Assembly: GCA_946534775.1 (NCBI GenBank)
Contig: CAMNCZ010000023.1
Coordinates: 1 to 8,562, forward strand
DNA: 8,562 nucleotides
DNA from: an uncultured Eubacteriaceae bacterium
GTDB lineage: Bacteria > Bacillota > Clostridia > Lachnospirales > CAG-274
Reading direction: 5' to 3'
The position numbers and the translations under genes were made by a program. Shown in pieces: positions 1-7,092 of the stretch (the stretch's first letter is position 1; every line of letters starts with the position of its first letter). A model generated the notes under the pieces. It made no database searches. It saw only the letters and a list, made by a program, of their open reading frames with translations, and had not been told where the DNA came from.

Positions 1-1
1 A

Positions 2-520
2 AACTTCTGGTTAAGGGCTTTGGGTTGGTTTGCAATGGCGCTTGTCGATACTATCGATATTATGCCCGAAACTATGGCGGAGCAGAAAAAGACACTTTCG
101 GATGTCTATAAGGGACTTATAGATTCTATGCTGAAATTCCAGCACGAAAGCGGTATGTGGTATCAGGTGGTAAATATGGGCGACCGTCCCGAAAACTATC
201 TTGAGGCCAGCGGCAGCGCTATCTTTGCTTATGCCATTATGAAAAGCGTGCGTATAGGCATACTTGACGAAAGCTACTACAAATACGGCAAAAAGGCGCT
301 TGACGGCATCTGCGACAAATATATCTCCGAAAAAGACGGCGAGCTTCAGATGGACGGCATCTGCCTTGTTGCGGGTCTCGGCCCCGAGGGTAATCTTCGC
401 CGTGACGGTTCGTTTGAATATTATATGAGCGAGCCTGTGGTGCAGAACGATGCAAAGGGCGTTGCGCCGCTTGTATTGGCATATATTGAAACGATGTACA
501 AAGACAAAGAAAATAAATAA
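2..520 (+). CDS. GH105 unsaturated rhamnogalacturonyl hydrolase, C-terminal part
   Basis: The gene enters from the left edge; the frame is open from base 2 and the last 172 residues are present. Seen: an N-F-W-L-R-A-L-G-W motif at the very start, then M-A-L-V-D, a W-Y-Q-V-V segment, N-Y-L-E-A-S-G-S-A, A-G-L-G-P, R-D-G-S-F-E-Y-Y, and a final N-D-A-K-G-V-A-P segment. This order is characteristic of the C-terminal half of the YteR/RhiN (GH105, related to GH88) alpha/alpha-barrel. The family removes the unsaturated galacturonyl residue from rhamnogalacturonan fragments made by lyases, usually in the cytoplasm. The catalytic Asp of YteR lies in the N-terminal half, so its presence cannot be checked here. 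No true start is visible; the TTG at base 20 is internal. A strong terminator follows, so it probably ends its own transcription unit. The exact substrate could be another unsaturated uronide. Confidence 0.85.
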   Translation, partial: NFWLRALGWFAMALVDTIDIMPETMAEQKKTLSDVYKGLIDSMLKFQHESGMWYQVVNMGDRPENYLEASGSAIFAYAIMKSVRIGILDESYYKYGKKALDGICDKYISEKDGELQMDGICLVAGLGPEGNLRRDGSFEYYMSEPVVQNDAKGVAPLVLAYIETMYKDKENK

Positions 521-531
521 TAAAAATTTTT

Positions 532-561
532 ATCCCCTGCCGCACTTGGCGGGGGATTTTT
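532..561 (+). terminator. Rho-independent terminator after the GH105 gene
   Basis: A 10-bp stem (atcccctgcc at 532-541 with ggcgggggat at 548-557, one G-U pair) with a 6-base loop is followed by a run of five T (557-561). It begins 12 bases after the hydrolase stop codon. The next gene's weak ribosome site starts directly after the T run, so there is no room for a promoter between this hairpin and the ABC transporter gene. Confidence 0.8.
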
Positions 562-573
562 AAAGGGAAAAAT

Positions 574-2277
574 ATGAATAAAACAAAGTCTGTTACGGCC
601 CTTAAATGGATATACAAATATACGCGCGGACAGCTGTGGTGGGTGGCGCTGCTTGCGGTCTTTACGGGCTGCATATCGTTTGGTTTTATATTGCTTGCGC
701 TTTGTTCAAGGCGCATACTCGACATTGTGACGGGGGACTCAAACGGCAGCTTTGCGGCGGCGGTAATGAGTATTTTCGCCGTTATTGCAATGCAGGGCCT
801 TTTTAACGTGCTTTACAGCAATGTCGGCGTGCGCGCTTACAACAGGATAGATATGCGTATGAAGCAGGGGCTGTTCAACTGTATTCTCGACAAAAAACAG
901 ACTCAGCTGAACAACTTTCATTCGGGCGAGATACTTAACCGCTTTACAAACGATATACAGGTGATAGTGGATGCGATAATAAGCATAGTGCCAAGCGCCA
1001 TTTCAATGGGCGTGCGCCTTATTGCGGGTATGGCGGTGCTTATATCCATAAATTACAAATTTACCTTTATAGTCTGCGGTGTGGGTGTTGCGGTGGCACT
1101 TGCCGCAAGGATATACAGCAGGCATTTCAAATATCTGCACAAATTACAGCAGTCGGCAGCGGGCAGGGTACGTTCCTACATACAGGAATGTGTGGAAAAT
1201 ATGGTTGTCATAAAGTCGTTTTCAAACAATAGTATCGTCTGCGGCAACCTTGACAAGCGCCAGCGGGAATATTTTAAAATAGCGCTTAAACGCAATACTG
1301 TGAGCAATATCGCAAACACGGGCGTTTACGTTATGTTTACGGGCGGTTATTATGCGGCGCTTATATGGGGCGCTTTGCAGATAAAAGGCGGCGTACTGAC
1401 CTTTGGTACGCTGACCGCGTTTTTGCAGATAATCGATCAGATAAAGGCGCCTATGCGGGATATGAGCGGGCTTATACCGCAGTTTTACTCAATGACGGCA
1501 TCGGCGGAGCGTGTAATGGAACTGGAAGCCCTTGACGACGAGCAGGGCGAACCGCTTGAAAAGTCTCCCGAAGAACTTTATTCGGATATTGAGGAACTGG
1601 TGCTTGAAAACGTGCGTTTTGGCTATAAAGACGAGCTGATACTGAAAAATGCGGATATGACGGTCAAAAAGAACAGTGTAACGGCTATCGCGGGACCGTC
1701 GGGCATTGGCAAAAGCACGATGATGAAGCTGTTTCTTGCGCTGATAGAGCAGGAGAGCGGCGAGGTTTATTTTAAAACAAAAAACGGCAGGATAAAGGCC
1801 GATAAAAATACAAGATGCCTGTTTGCGTATGTACCGCAGGGCAATATGGTGCTGTCGGGTACTTTAAGGGAAAATATCGCTTTTTGCCGCCCCGATGCCG
1901 ATGATGAGGAAATTATGCGGGCAGCCGAAAATGCGCTTATCCGCAAGGTGATAGAAAATCTGCCGAACGGCCTCGATACGGTGGTGGGCGAACGCGGCCT
2001 GGGCCTGAGCGAGGGACAGATACAGCGTATCGCCATTGCAAGGGCTTTTTTGACAGACGCACCGATACTGCTGCTTGACGAGGCAACGAGCGCCCTTGAC
2101 GAAAACACCGAGAGAGCCCTGCTTGAAAATATACAAAAAATGCAGGATAAGACCTGTGTTTTTATCTCACATAAAGAGGGCACCGTGCAGCGCTGCGACA
2201 CGATATATTATATGAACAACAGAAAATTTGAAAATATAAGCTTTGAAGAACTGACAAAAAAATGGAGAAATAACTGA
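574..2277 (+). CDS. ABC transporter, fused membrane and ATPase domains (MsbA-type half-transporter)
   Basis: A 567-residue exporter half-molecule, the usual length for this architecture, expected to work as a homodimer in the cytoplasmic membrane. The first ~300 residues form the membrane domain, with hydrophobic segments near residues 21-45, 60-82, 135-160, 162-180 and 245-290. The ATPase domain carries Walker A G-P-S-G-I-G-K-S-T (374-382), Q-loop Gln422, signature L-S-E-G-Q (478-482), Walker B I-L-L-L-D-E (498-503, catalytic Glu503) and switch His533, so it should be an active ATPase. The signature has Glu in place of the usual first Gly. ATG 574 is preceded by a modest AAAGGG at 562-567. 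It is the first gene of the cluster, 26 nt before the Rrf2 gene. The substrate is unknown; a polyprenyl-linked or glycan intermediate from the downstream genes is an inference, and a peptide, lipid or drug substrate is equally possible. Confidence 0.9.
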   Translation: MNKTKSVTALKWIYKYTRGQLWWVALLAVFTGCISFGFILLALCSRRILDIVTGDSNGSFAAAVMSIFAVIAMQGLFNVLYSNVGVRAYNRIDMRMKQGLFNCILDKKQTQLNNFHSGEILNRFTNDIQVIVDAIISIVPSAISMGVRLIAGMAVLISINYKFTFIVCGVGVAVALAARIYSRHFKYLHKLQQSAAGRVRSYIQECVENMVVIKSFSNNSIVCGNLDKRQREYFKIALKRNTVSNIANTGVYVMFTGGYYAALIWGALQIKGGVLTFGTLTAFLQIIDQIKAPMRDMSGLIPQFYSMTASAERVMELEALDDEQGEPLEKSPEELYSDIEELVLENVRFGYKDELILKNADMTVKKNSVTAIAGPSGIGKSTMMKLFLALIEQESGEVYFKTKNGRIKADKNTRCLFAYVPQGNMVLSGTLRENIAFCRPDADDEEIMRAAENALIRKVIENLPNGLDTVVGERGLGLSEGQIQRIAIARAFLTDAPILLLDEATSALDENTERALLENIQKMQDKTCVFISHKEGTVQRCDTIYYMNNRKFENISFEELTKKWRNN

Positions 2278-2303
2278 CTTATATCCACGGGAGGTGCGGT
2301 GAA

Positions 2304-2720
2304 ATGATAGTATCTACAAGAGGGCGCTACGGGCTGCGCGTTATGATAGACCTTGCGGAGCATAACGACGGAGGGTTCGTGCCGCTTAATGACATAGCAA
2401 AAAGGCAGGGTATATCCGAAAAGTACCTTGAAAGTGTGGTGTCTTCGCTGGTAAAGGCGGGGTATCTGGAGGGACTGCGCGGCAAAAAAGGCGGCTACCG
2501 CCTGACCAAAAGCCCCGAGGAATATACGGTGGGAAGTATTTTAAGGCTGACGGAAAAAAGTCTTGCCCCCGTGGCGTGTCTTGACTGCGATGTAAACACC
2601 TGCGAGAGGAAAGACACCTGTAAAACGCTTCCTTTGTGGGAAAAACTCGATACCCTGCTTGAGAATTTTTTTGAGGGAATAAATCTGAAACAGCTTTCCG
2701 AAGGGGAGTGGACCGAGTGA
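2304..2720 (+). CDS. Rrf2-family transcriptional regulator with four cysteines
   Basis: A 138-residue protein of typical Rrf2 length. Seen: the N-terminal winged-helix start (S-T-R-G-R-Y-G-L-R, residues 4-12), the recognition-helix region I-S-E-K-Y-L-E (37-43), the wing G-L-R-G-K-K-G-G-Y-R-L (58-67), then a dimerisation helix. Cysteines at 92, 95, 100 and 106 lie in the loop where IscR, NsrR and RsrR hold an Fe-S cluster, so Fe-S or redox/NO sensing is likely by family analogy. CymR-type cysteine-metabolism regulators are the alternative, but they lack this cysteine set. ATG 2304 has a strong GGGAGGTG at 2289-2296. It sits 26 nt after the ABC gene, and its TGA stop overlaps the GTG start of the aldolase gene by four bases. 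Placement inside the operon suggests autoregulation of the cluster; no operator could be identified with confidence. Confidence 0.92.
   Translation: MIVSTRGRYGLRVMIDLAEHNDGGFVPLNDIAKRQGISEKYLESVVSSLVKAGYLEGLRGKKGGYRLTKSPEEYTVGSILRLTEKSLAPVACLDCDVNTCERKDTCKTLPLWEKLDTLLENFFEGINLKQLSEGEWTE
2702..2708 (+). promoter_or_regulatory. Ribosome binding site that decides the aldolase start
   Basis: AGGGGAG lies 8 nt before GTG 2717, which overlaps the Rrf2 stop as GTGA. The other in-frame GTG at 2708 would leave only about 2 nt after the GGGG, too close for initiation. GTG 2717 also puts the conserved L-L-D-C-T-L-R-D-G motif at residue 6, as expected for the family. Confidence 0.7.
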
Positions 2721-4312
2721 GAGATATAAAACTTCTGGACTGCACGCTGCGTGACGGCGGGTATATAAACAACTGGGATTTCGGCTACAATCATATAGTC
2801 AGCCTGTTTGAACGTTCTGCGGCGGCGGGCACGGATTTTATAGAGGTCGGTTTTCTGGATTCACGCGTGAAATTTGATATAAACAAGACCATTATGCCCG
2901 ATACCGACAGCGCGGATAAGATATTTGCGGGGCTTGACAAAAAAAACAGCGAAATTGTGTGTATGATAGATTACGGCACCTGTCCGCTTGAAAATATACG
3001 CCCTGCATCGGAAACGATAGTGGACTGTATAAGGGTCATTTTCAAAAAACATCTGAGAGAGCCTGCAATGCGGTTTTGTGCGGAACTTAAAAAACTGGGC
3101 TACAGGGTGTTTGCGCAGTTGGTCTCCGTAACAAGCTACAATGATGATGAAATGCACGATCTGATACGCATTGCAAACGAGGTGAAGCCTTACGCGGTGT
3201 CTATGGTGGATACCTACGGCCTGCTGCACCAAAACAGCTTAAAGCGTTGGTTTGAGCTGATAAATGCGGAACTTTCGCCCGATATCGCGCTTGGATATCA
3301 CGCGCACAATAATTTTCAGATGGCGTATGCCAACTGCATCGCTTTTCTTGCGGGTAATACAGAGCGCACGGTGCTTGTTGACGGCACTATTTACGGTATG
3401 GGTAAAAGCGCGGGAAATGCGCCGATAGAACTGCTTGTGATGCACCTTAACAAGGTTTGCGGAAAACACTATAATATAGATCAGTTTCTGGAGGCTATAG
3501 ACAGTGATATACTTTTGCTTTGCCCGCCGCAGCCCTGGGGTTACAGCCTGCACTTTTTCCTGGCTGCCTCAAACGACTGCCACCCAAACTATGTTTCGGC
3601 GCTTGTGGGCAAGCGGACTTTGTCGGTAAAAAGCATTGACGAGATATTAAAACGTATCGACAATGAAAAAAAGCTGATGTATGACAAGGATTATATAGAA
3701 AAACTTTACCGCGAATATCAGTCAAACGATATTGACGATACGCGGGATATACAAAAACTTTCGGGATTGCTGGGAGGAAAAGAGATACTTGTGCTGGGCC
3801 CCTGCGTTCAGGAGGGATATGCCGATAAAATACAAAAAAGGGCGGAAAACAGCATTGTTATAGCGATAAATTTCGCACCCAAAGATATAAGATGCGACTA
3901 TGTGTTTTTATGCAACTCCAAGCGTTACATACAGCTTGCGGCGGAATTGGCGCAAAACGAGCATAAATACAAGGTTATCGCCACATCAAACGTGACCAAG
4001 ACAAACGGCATTTTCGACTATACCATAAACTACGGCGCGCTTTACGACGAGGGCGCGGACCCCGAGTATGCGGACAATGCCTTTGTTATGCTTATGCGCT
4101 TTCTTAAAAAGGCGGGGGCGGGAAAGGTCTATATCGCGGGCGTTGACGGCTATCGCGGCATAAATATACCCAAGCCCGAGTTTAAGACCGAGTACAGGTA
4201 TTCCGTGGAACGCGCGGAGGAACTCAATGCCTATATCAAGACCAGACTGCACGAACTTTCGCCCGCACTTGATTGGGAGTTTGAGGTAAAAGCGGGCAAT
4301 TACGATTTTTAA
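2717..4312 (+). CDS. DRE-TIM (HMGL-like) aldolase fused to a Rossmann-like C-terminal domain
   Basis: A 531-residue two-domain cytoplasmic protein, numbered from GTG 2717. Residues 1 to about 300 form a TIM barrel of the DRE-TIM metallolyase superfamily (HMG-CoA lyase, isopropylmalate synthase, 4-hydroxy-2-oxovalerate aldolase). Seen: D-C-T-L-R-D-G-G-Y (8-16), with Arg12 and metal ligand Asp13; metal-binding H-A-H-N-N (195-199); and G-M-G-K-S-A-G-N (227-234). Such enzymes make or break C-C bonds next to a keto or acyl group with a divalent metal. The position of the catalytic His in 4-hydroxy-2-oxovalerate aldolases appears to be Tyr16 here, so the substrate probably differs. Residues about 350-531 (L-V-L-G-P at 357-361, C-D-Y-V-F-L, A-T-S-N-V, I-A-G-V-D-G-Y at 473-479) resemble DUF115/GT42-like Rossmann domains by pattern. 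The first domain is secure; the reaction and the second domain's role are not. It is translationally coupled to the Rrf2 gene. Confidence 0.82.
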   Translation: MRDIKLLDCTLRDGGYINNWDFGYNHIVSLFERSAAAGTDFIEVGFLDSRVKFDINKTIMPDTDSADKIFAGLDKKNSEIVCMIDYGTCPLENIRPASETIVDCIRVIFKKHLREPAMRFCAELKKLGYRVFAQLVSVTSYNDDEMHDLIRIANEVKPYAVSMVDTYGLLHQNSLKRWFELINAELSPDIALGYHAHNNFQMAYANCIAFLAGNTERTVLVDGTIYGMGKSAGNAPIELLVMHLNKVCGKHYNIDQFLEAIDSDILLLCPPQPWGYSLHFFLAASNDCHPNYVSALVGKRTLSVKSIDEILKRIDNEKKLMYDKDYIEKLYREYQSNDIDDTRDIQKLSGLLGGKEILVLGPCVQEGYADKIQKRAENSIVIAINFAPKDIRCDYVFLCNSKRYIQLAAELAQNEHKYKVIATSNVTKTNGIFDYTINYGALYDEGADPEYADNAFVMLMRFLKKAGAGKVYIAGVDGYRGINIPKPEFKTEYRYSVERAEELNAYIKTRLHELSPALDWEFEVKAGNYDF

Positions 4313-4324
4313 AGAGGATAAAAA

Positions 4325-6175
4325 ATGGACAGATTTGAAAATATAAAAGCAATAATTTTTGACCTTGACGGCACCTTGCTCGATACGGGCGAGGGTGTTG
4401 TTAAAAGCCTTGAATACACGATTGAAAAAATGGGCTTCAAGCCGCTTACAAGGCCGCAGCTGGAGAGTTTTGTCGGCCCGCCCATAAAAAAGCGCCTGCT
4501 TGAACTTTACGATATGGAGGAGGAGACGGCAAACAAGGCAACACAATTTTTCCGCGCACGCTACGGCGAGGGCGATATTTTTCTTGCAAAAAAATATACG
4601 GGCATTGCGGAGTGTCTTTCGGCACTTAAAACCAAATTTAAACTTGCCGTTGCCACTTACAAGCGCGAGGATCAGGCAATAAAGCTGCTTGAAAAACAGG
4701 GCATAGCAAAATATTTTGATATAATGCATGGCTCCGATGCGGCGGCAACAATGACCAAGGCCGATATAATAAAGCTTGTTATCAGCCAGTTGGGCTGCCC
4801 GAACGATGAGATACTTATGGTGGGCGACAGCGACAATGATGCGCTGGGTGCCGAAAATGCGGGTATAAACTTTGTCGGTGTGACCTACGGCTACGGTTTT
4901 AAGTGCGAGGATGATGTAAACCAATTTAAAAATATCGGCTGCGCCGCCGATCGTGCGGCTTTGGCGGAGATGTTCGGGGTGAGGGACAGGATGAAAAAAA
5001 TATTGGTCTTAAACGGCAGCTTTTCGGAACAGCCCATTATCGAAACGGCCCAAAAACTGGGTTTTTACGTTGTTACAACGGGCAATCAGCCAAATCTTAT
5101 CGGGCATAAGTCGGCAGACGAATATATCCCTGCCGATTACTCCGATGGCGAGGCGGTGCTTGAACTGATAAAAAACAACAATATCGAGGGTGTTGTGAGC
5201 TGCGCAAATGATTTCGGGTCCATAACGGCAAGCTATGTTGCCGAAAAAATGGGCTGGACAAGCCACGACAGCTACGAAACGGCGCTTACGCTGCACCACA
5301 AGGACAAGTTTAAGGCCTTTCTTGAAAAAGAGGGTATACGCTGCGCGCACAGCGAAAGTTTTACCGATAAAAAGGCGGCGGAAGAGTACGCAAAAACCTG
5401 CGAATATCCCATTATTGTAAAGGCAAACGACCTTACGGGCGGCAAGGGCATACTGCGCGCAAATGATTTTGACGAGGCCGTTTTTGCCATAAACAATGCC
5501 TTTACCCGTTCACGCAGCAAACACATAGTGATAGAACCGTTTTTGATAGGCATACAGCAGTCTTTTGACTCATTTTTGATAAACGGCAAAGTGGTAAGCT
5601 ATGTCAGCAACAACACTTTCCAGCCGATAAATCCCTATCTTATCCAATCGGAAACGCTGCCTGCGGAAAACGTTGACAAAATAAAAGACGAAATGATAGG
5701 CATTGCGGAACATATTGCAAAGGCACTTGACCTGAAAGACGGCATTTTAGGCCTTCAGCATATATTGGTTGACGGAAAGCCGTACATTATAGAAACGATG
5801 AAGCGCTGTTTCGGAAATCAGTTCCTCACCCTTGCCGATATGATAACGGGTTTCCCGTGGGAAGAGGCATATATAAGGGCGGCGCTGGGTATGGATATGA
5901 CGGAGATAAAGACCGAAGAGCCGAAAATGCGTTTCTGCGGACATCACGGCATAATGGCAACGAAAAACGGCATTGTAAAAAGCTGTTATATACCGCCCGA
6001 GATAGAGGAGCACATTTTTATGCGCATAGATATGCTTAAACCCGGCGACAGACTGAATGATTATATGAACGAGCGTATCGCCTATATTTATTATCAATAT
6101 GACAACGAAGAGGAAATGAATCGGGCGGTCGCAAACTACAATCAAATGATAAAAACAGAGATAGAGGGTGAGTGA
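4325..6175 (+). CDS. HAD phosphatase fused to an ATP-grasp carboxylate ligase
   Basis: A 616-residue bifunctional cytoplasmic protein. Residues 1-218 form a HAD phosphatase of the Gph type: motif I D-L-D-G-T (Asp13, Asp15), motif II Thr111, Lys145 of motif III, and motif IV G-D-S-D-N-D (Asp168, Asp172), all intact. Residues 223-616 form an ATP-grasp enzyme: pre-ATP-grasp Rossmann start K-I-L-V-L-N-G (225-231), ATP-binding Lys366, glycine loop T-G-G-K-G-I (371-376), hinge V-I-E-P-F (402-406) and metal-binding Glu490 with Arg494. ATP-grasp ligases activate a carboxylate as acyl phosphate and join it to an amine, thiol or other nucleophile. Gph-type HADs dephosphorylate small phosphates. The fusion suggests two linked steps on one metabolite. 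ATG 4325 has AAAGAGG at 4311-4317, 12 nt after the aldolase stop. The substrate is not readable from the sequence. Confidence 0.88.
   Translation: MDRFENIKAIIFDLDGTLLDTGEGVVKSLEYTIEKMGFKPLTRPQLESFVGPPIKKRLLELYDMEEETANKATQFFRARYGEGDIFLAKKYTGIAECLSALKTKFKLAVATYKREDQAIKLLEKQGIAKYFDIMHGSDAAATMTKADIIKLVISQLGCPNDEILMVGDSDNDALGAENAGINFVGVTYGYGFKCEDDVNQFKNIGCAADRAALAEMFGVRDRMKKILVLNGSFSEQPIIETAQKLGFYVVTTGNQPNLIGHKSADEYIPADYSDGEAVLELIKNNNIEGVVSCANDFGSITASYVAEKMGWTSHDSYETALTLHHKDKFKAFLEKEGIRCAHSESFTDKKAAEEYAKTCEYPIIVKANDLTGGKGILRANDFDEAVFAINNAFTRSRSKHIVIEPFLIGIQQSFDSFLINGKVVSYVSNNTFQPINPYLIQSETLPAENVDKIKDEMIGIAEHIAKALDLKDGILGLQHILVDGKPYIIETMKRCFGNQFLTLADMITGFPWEEAYIRAALGMDMTEIKTEEPKMRFCGHHGIMATKNGIVKSCYIPPEIEEHIFMRIDMLKPGDRLNDYMNERIAYIYYQYDNEEEMNRAVANYNQMIKTEIEGE
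6164..6171 (+). promoter_or_regulatory. Ribosome binding site that decides the epimerase start
   Basis: GAGGGTGA ends 5 nt before ATG 6177. The in-frame GTG at 6168 lies inside this site and cannot use it. Starting at ATG 6177 places the nucleotide-binding glycine motif at residue 7, the normal position in extended SDR enzymes. Confidence 0.7.
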
Positions 6176-6176
6176 T

Positions 6177-7064
6177 ATGAACGTACTTGTAACGGGTTCA
6201 AACGGCTTTTTGGGCAGCCATACGGCGGCATTTCTGCGCGAAAAGGGCTGTAGGGTCACGGGGCTTGGCAGGCACGAAAAACCGCTTTTTGAGGTGGATG
6301 ATTATATTTGCTGCGACTTGTCGGACGGCGAGTCGTTTAAAAATTTATCGGAAAGCGGCAAAAAATTTGATGCGGTGGTGCATCTTGCGGCGGATATGCG
6401 CCGTGAACCGCACAATGTGACGGTGGTGATCGCAAACTGCGGCGGCACACAGCGTCTTTTGGAATACTGCGAGGAAACGAAAGTGCCTGTTTTTGTGCAG
6501 CTTTCAAGCCTGCCTGTTATCGGCAGACCCATTTTTCACCCCATAAAAGAGGATCACCCTCTCTGCCCGCCGACCGTATACCACGCTACTAAAATAGAGC
6601 AGGAACTTCTGGCCGACTACGCTTTCAGACTGCACGGCCTGCGCACCTGTTCGCTGCGTATTTCGGCACCCGTCGGCAGGGGAATGAATCCAAGGACGAT
6701 ATTTCCCGTTTTTGTGAAAAAGGCGCTTGCGGGCGAAACGCTTGAACTTGCGGGCAAGGGCACAAGAAAACAGACCTATATTTCCGCAAGGGATATTGCG
6801 GGCGCGATATATGCCGCAATAAATTCAAAGGCACAGGGGGTCTGCAACCTTGCAAGCTATAACACCGTATCAAACAAGGAACTTGCCGAGACCATAGTTG
6901 ATGTGACCAAATCGTCCTCAAAAATCGTATTTACGGGAAAAGAGGACTATATGGACGACTATGTGTGGGATGCGGATATCTCGAAACTTAAAAACGATAC
7001 GGGTTGGGAACCGTCGGTCGGTTTGGAAGAGATGATAAGGGAAATGGCGGAAATACTGAAATAG
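6177..7064 (+). CDS. Extended SDR NAD(P)-dependent sugar epimerase/dehydratase
   Basis: A 295-residue protein, numbered from ATG 6177, matching the usual ~300 residues of extended SDR nucleotide-sugar enzymes. Seen: the N-terminal Rossmann motif G-S-N-G-F-L-G (Gly7, Gly10, Gly13), V-H-L-A-A-D near 68-73, the active-site serines L-S-S (109-111), and the catalytic Y-H-A-T-K pair Tyr135/Lys139. R-I-S-A-P-V-G-R-G (161-169) matches the R-x-x-x-x-x-G-P/R-G element after the active site, and the C-terminal half would bind the sugar nucleotide. Members act on UDP-, GDP- or dTDP-sugars as 4-epimerases, reductases or dehydratases in the cytoplasm; the specific reaction cannot be chosen here. It follows the HAD/ATP-grasp gene by one base, so the two are probably co-translated. 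Confidence 0.88.
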   Translation: MNVLVTGSNGFLGSHTAAFLREKGCRVTGLGRHEKPLFEVDDYICCDLSDGESFKNLSESGKKFDAVVHLAADMRREPHNVTVVIANCGGTQRLLEYCEETKVPVFVQLSSLPVIGRPIFHPIKEDHPLCPPTVYHATKIEQELLADYAFRLHGLRTCSLRISAPVGRGMNPRTIFPVFVKKALAGETLELAGKGTRKQTYISARDIAGAIYAAINSKAQGVCNLASYNTVSNKELAETIVDVTKSSSKIVFTGKEDYMDDYVWDADISKLKNDTGWEPSVGLEEMIREMAEILK

Positions 7065-7092
7065 ACTCAAAAATGATTTAAGGAGTAATTTT

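Noticed and set aside
476..514. Possible promoter (ttggca or ttgaaa) at the end of the GH105 gene
   Set aside because: No acceptable -10 element is found at 16 to 18 bases from either hexamer.
237..725. Open frame of 162 codons on the minus strand over the GH105/ABC junction
   Set aside because: It crosses a terminator and the starts of two secure genes on the other strand and shows no family motif.
1938..1946. ttatccgca, one mismatch from a DnaA box
   Set aside because: It is single and inside the ABC coding sequence; similar 7 of 9 matches occur in coding DNA at other places (for example near 5640), with no cluster or AT-rich unwinding region.
2708..2716. Earlier GTG start for the aldolase
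   Set aside because: The GGGG of the ribosome site lies only about 2 nt upstream, while GTG 2717 has ideal spacing and the GTGA overlap with the preceding stop.
3986..4924. Open frame of 312 codons on the minus strand
   Set aside because: It runs antisense across the aldolase and HAD/ATP-grasp genes, both with clear conserved motifs, spans their junction, and encodes a composition rich in Tyr, His, Lys and Arg with no recognisable domain. It is a codon-bias shadow.
6168..6176. Earlier GTG start for the SDR gene
   Set aside because: It lies inside the ribosome site that serves ATG 6177 and would add residues before the normal Rossmann start.
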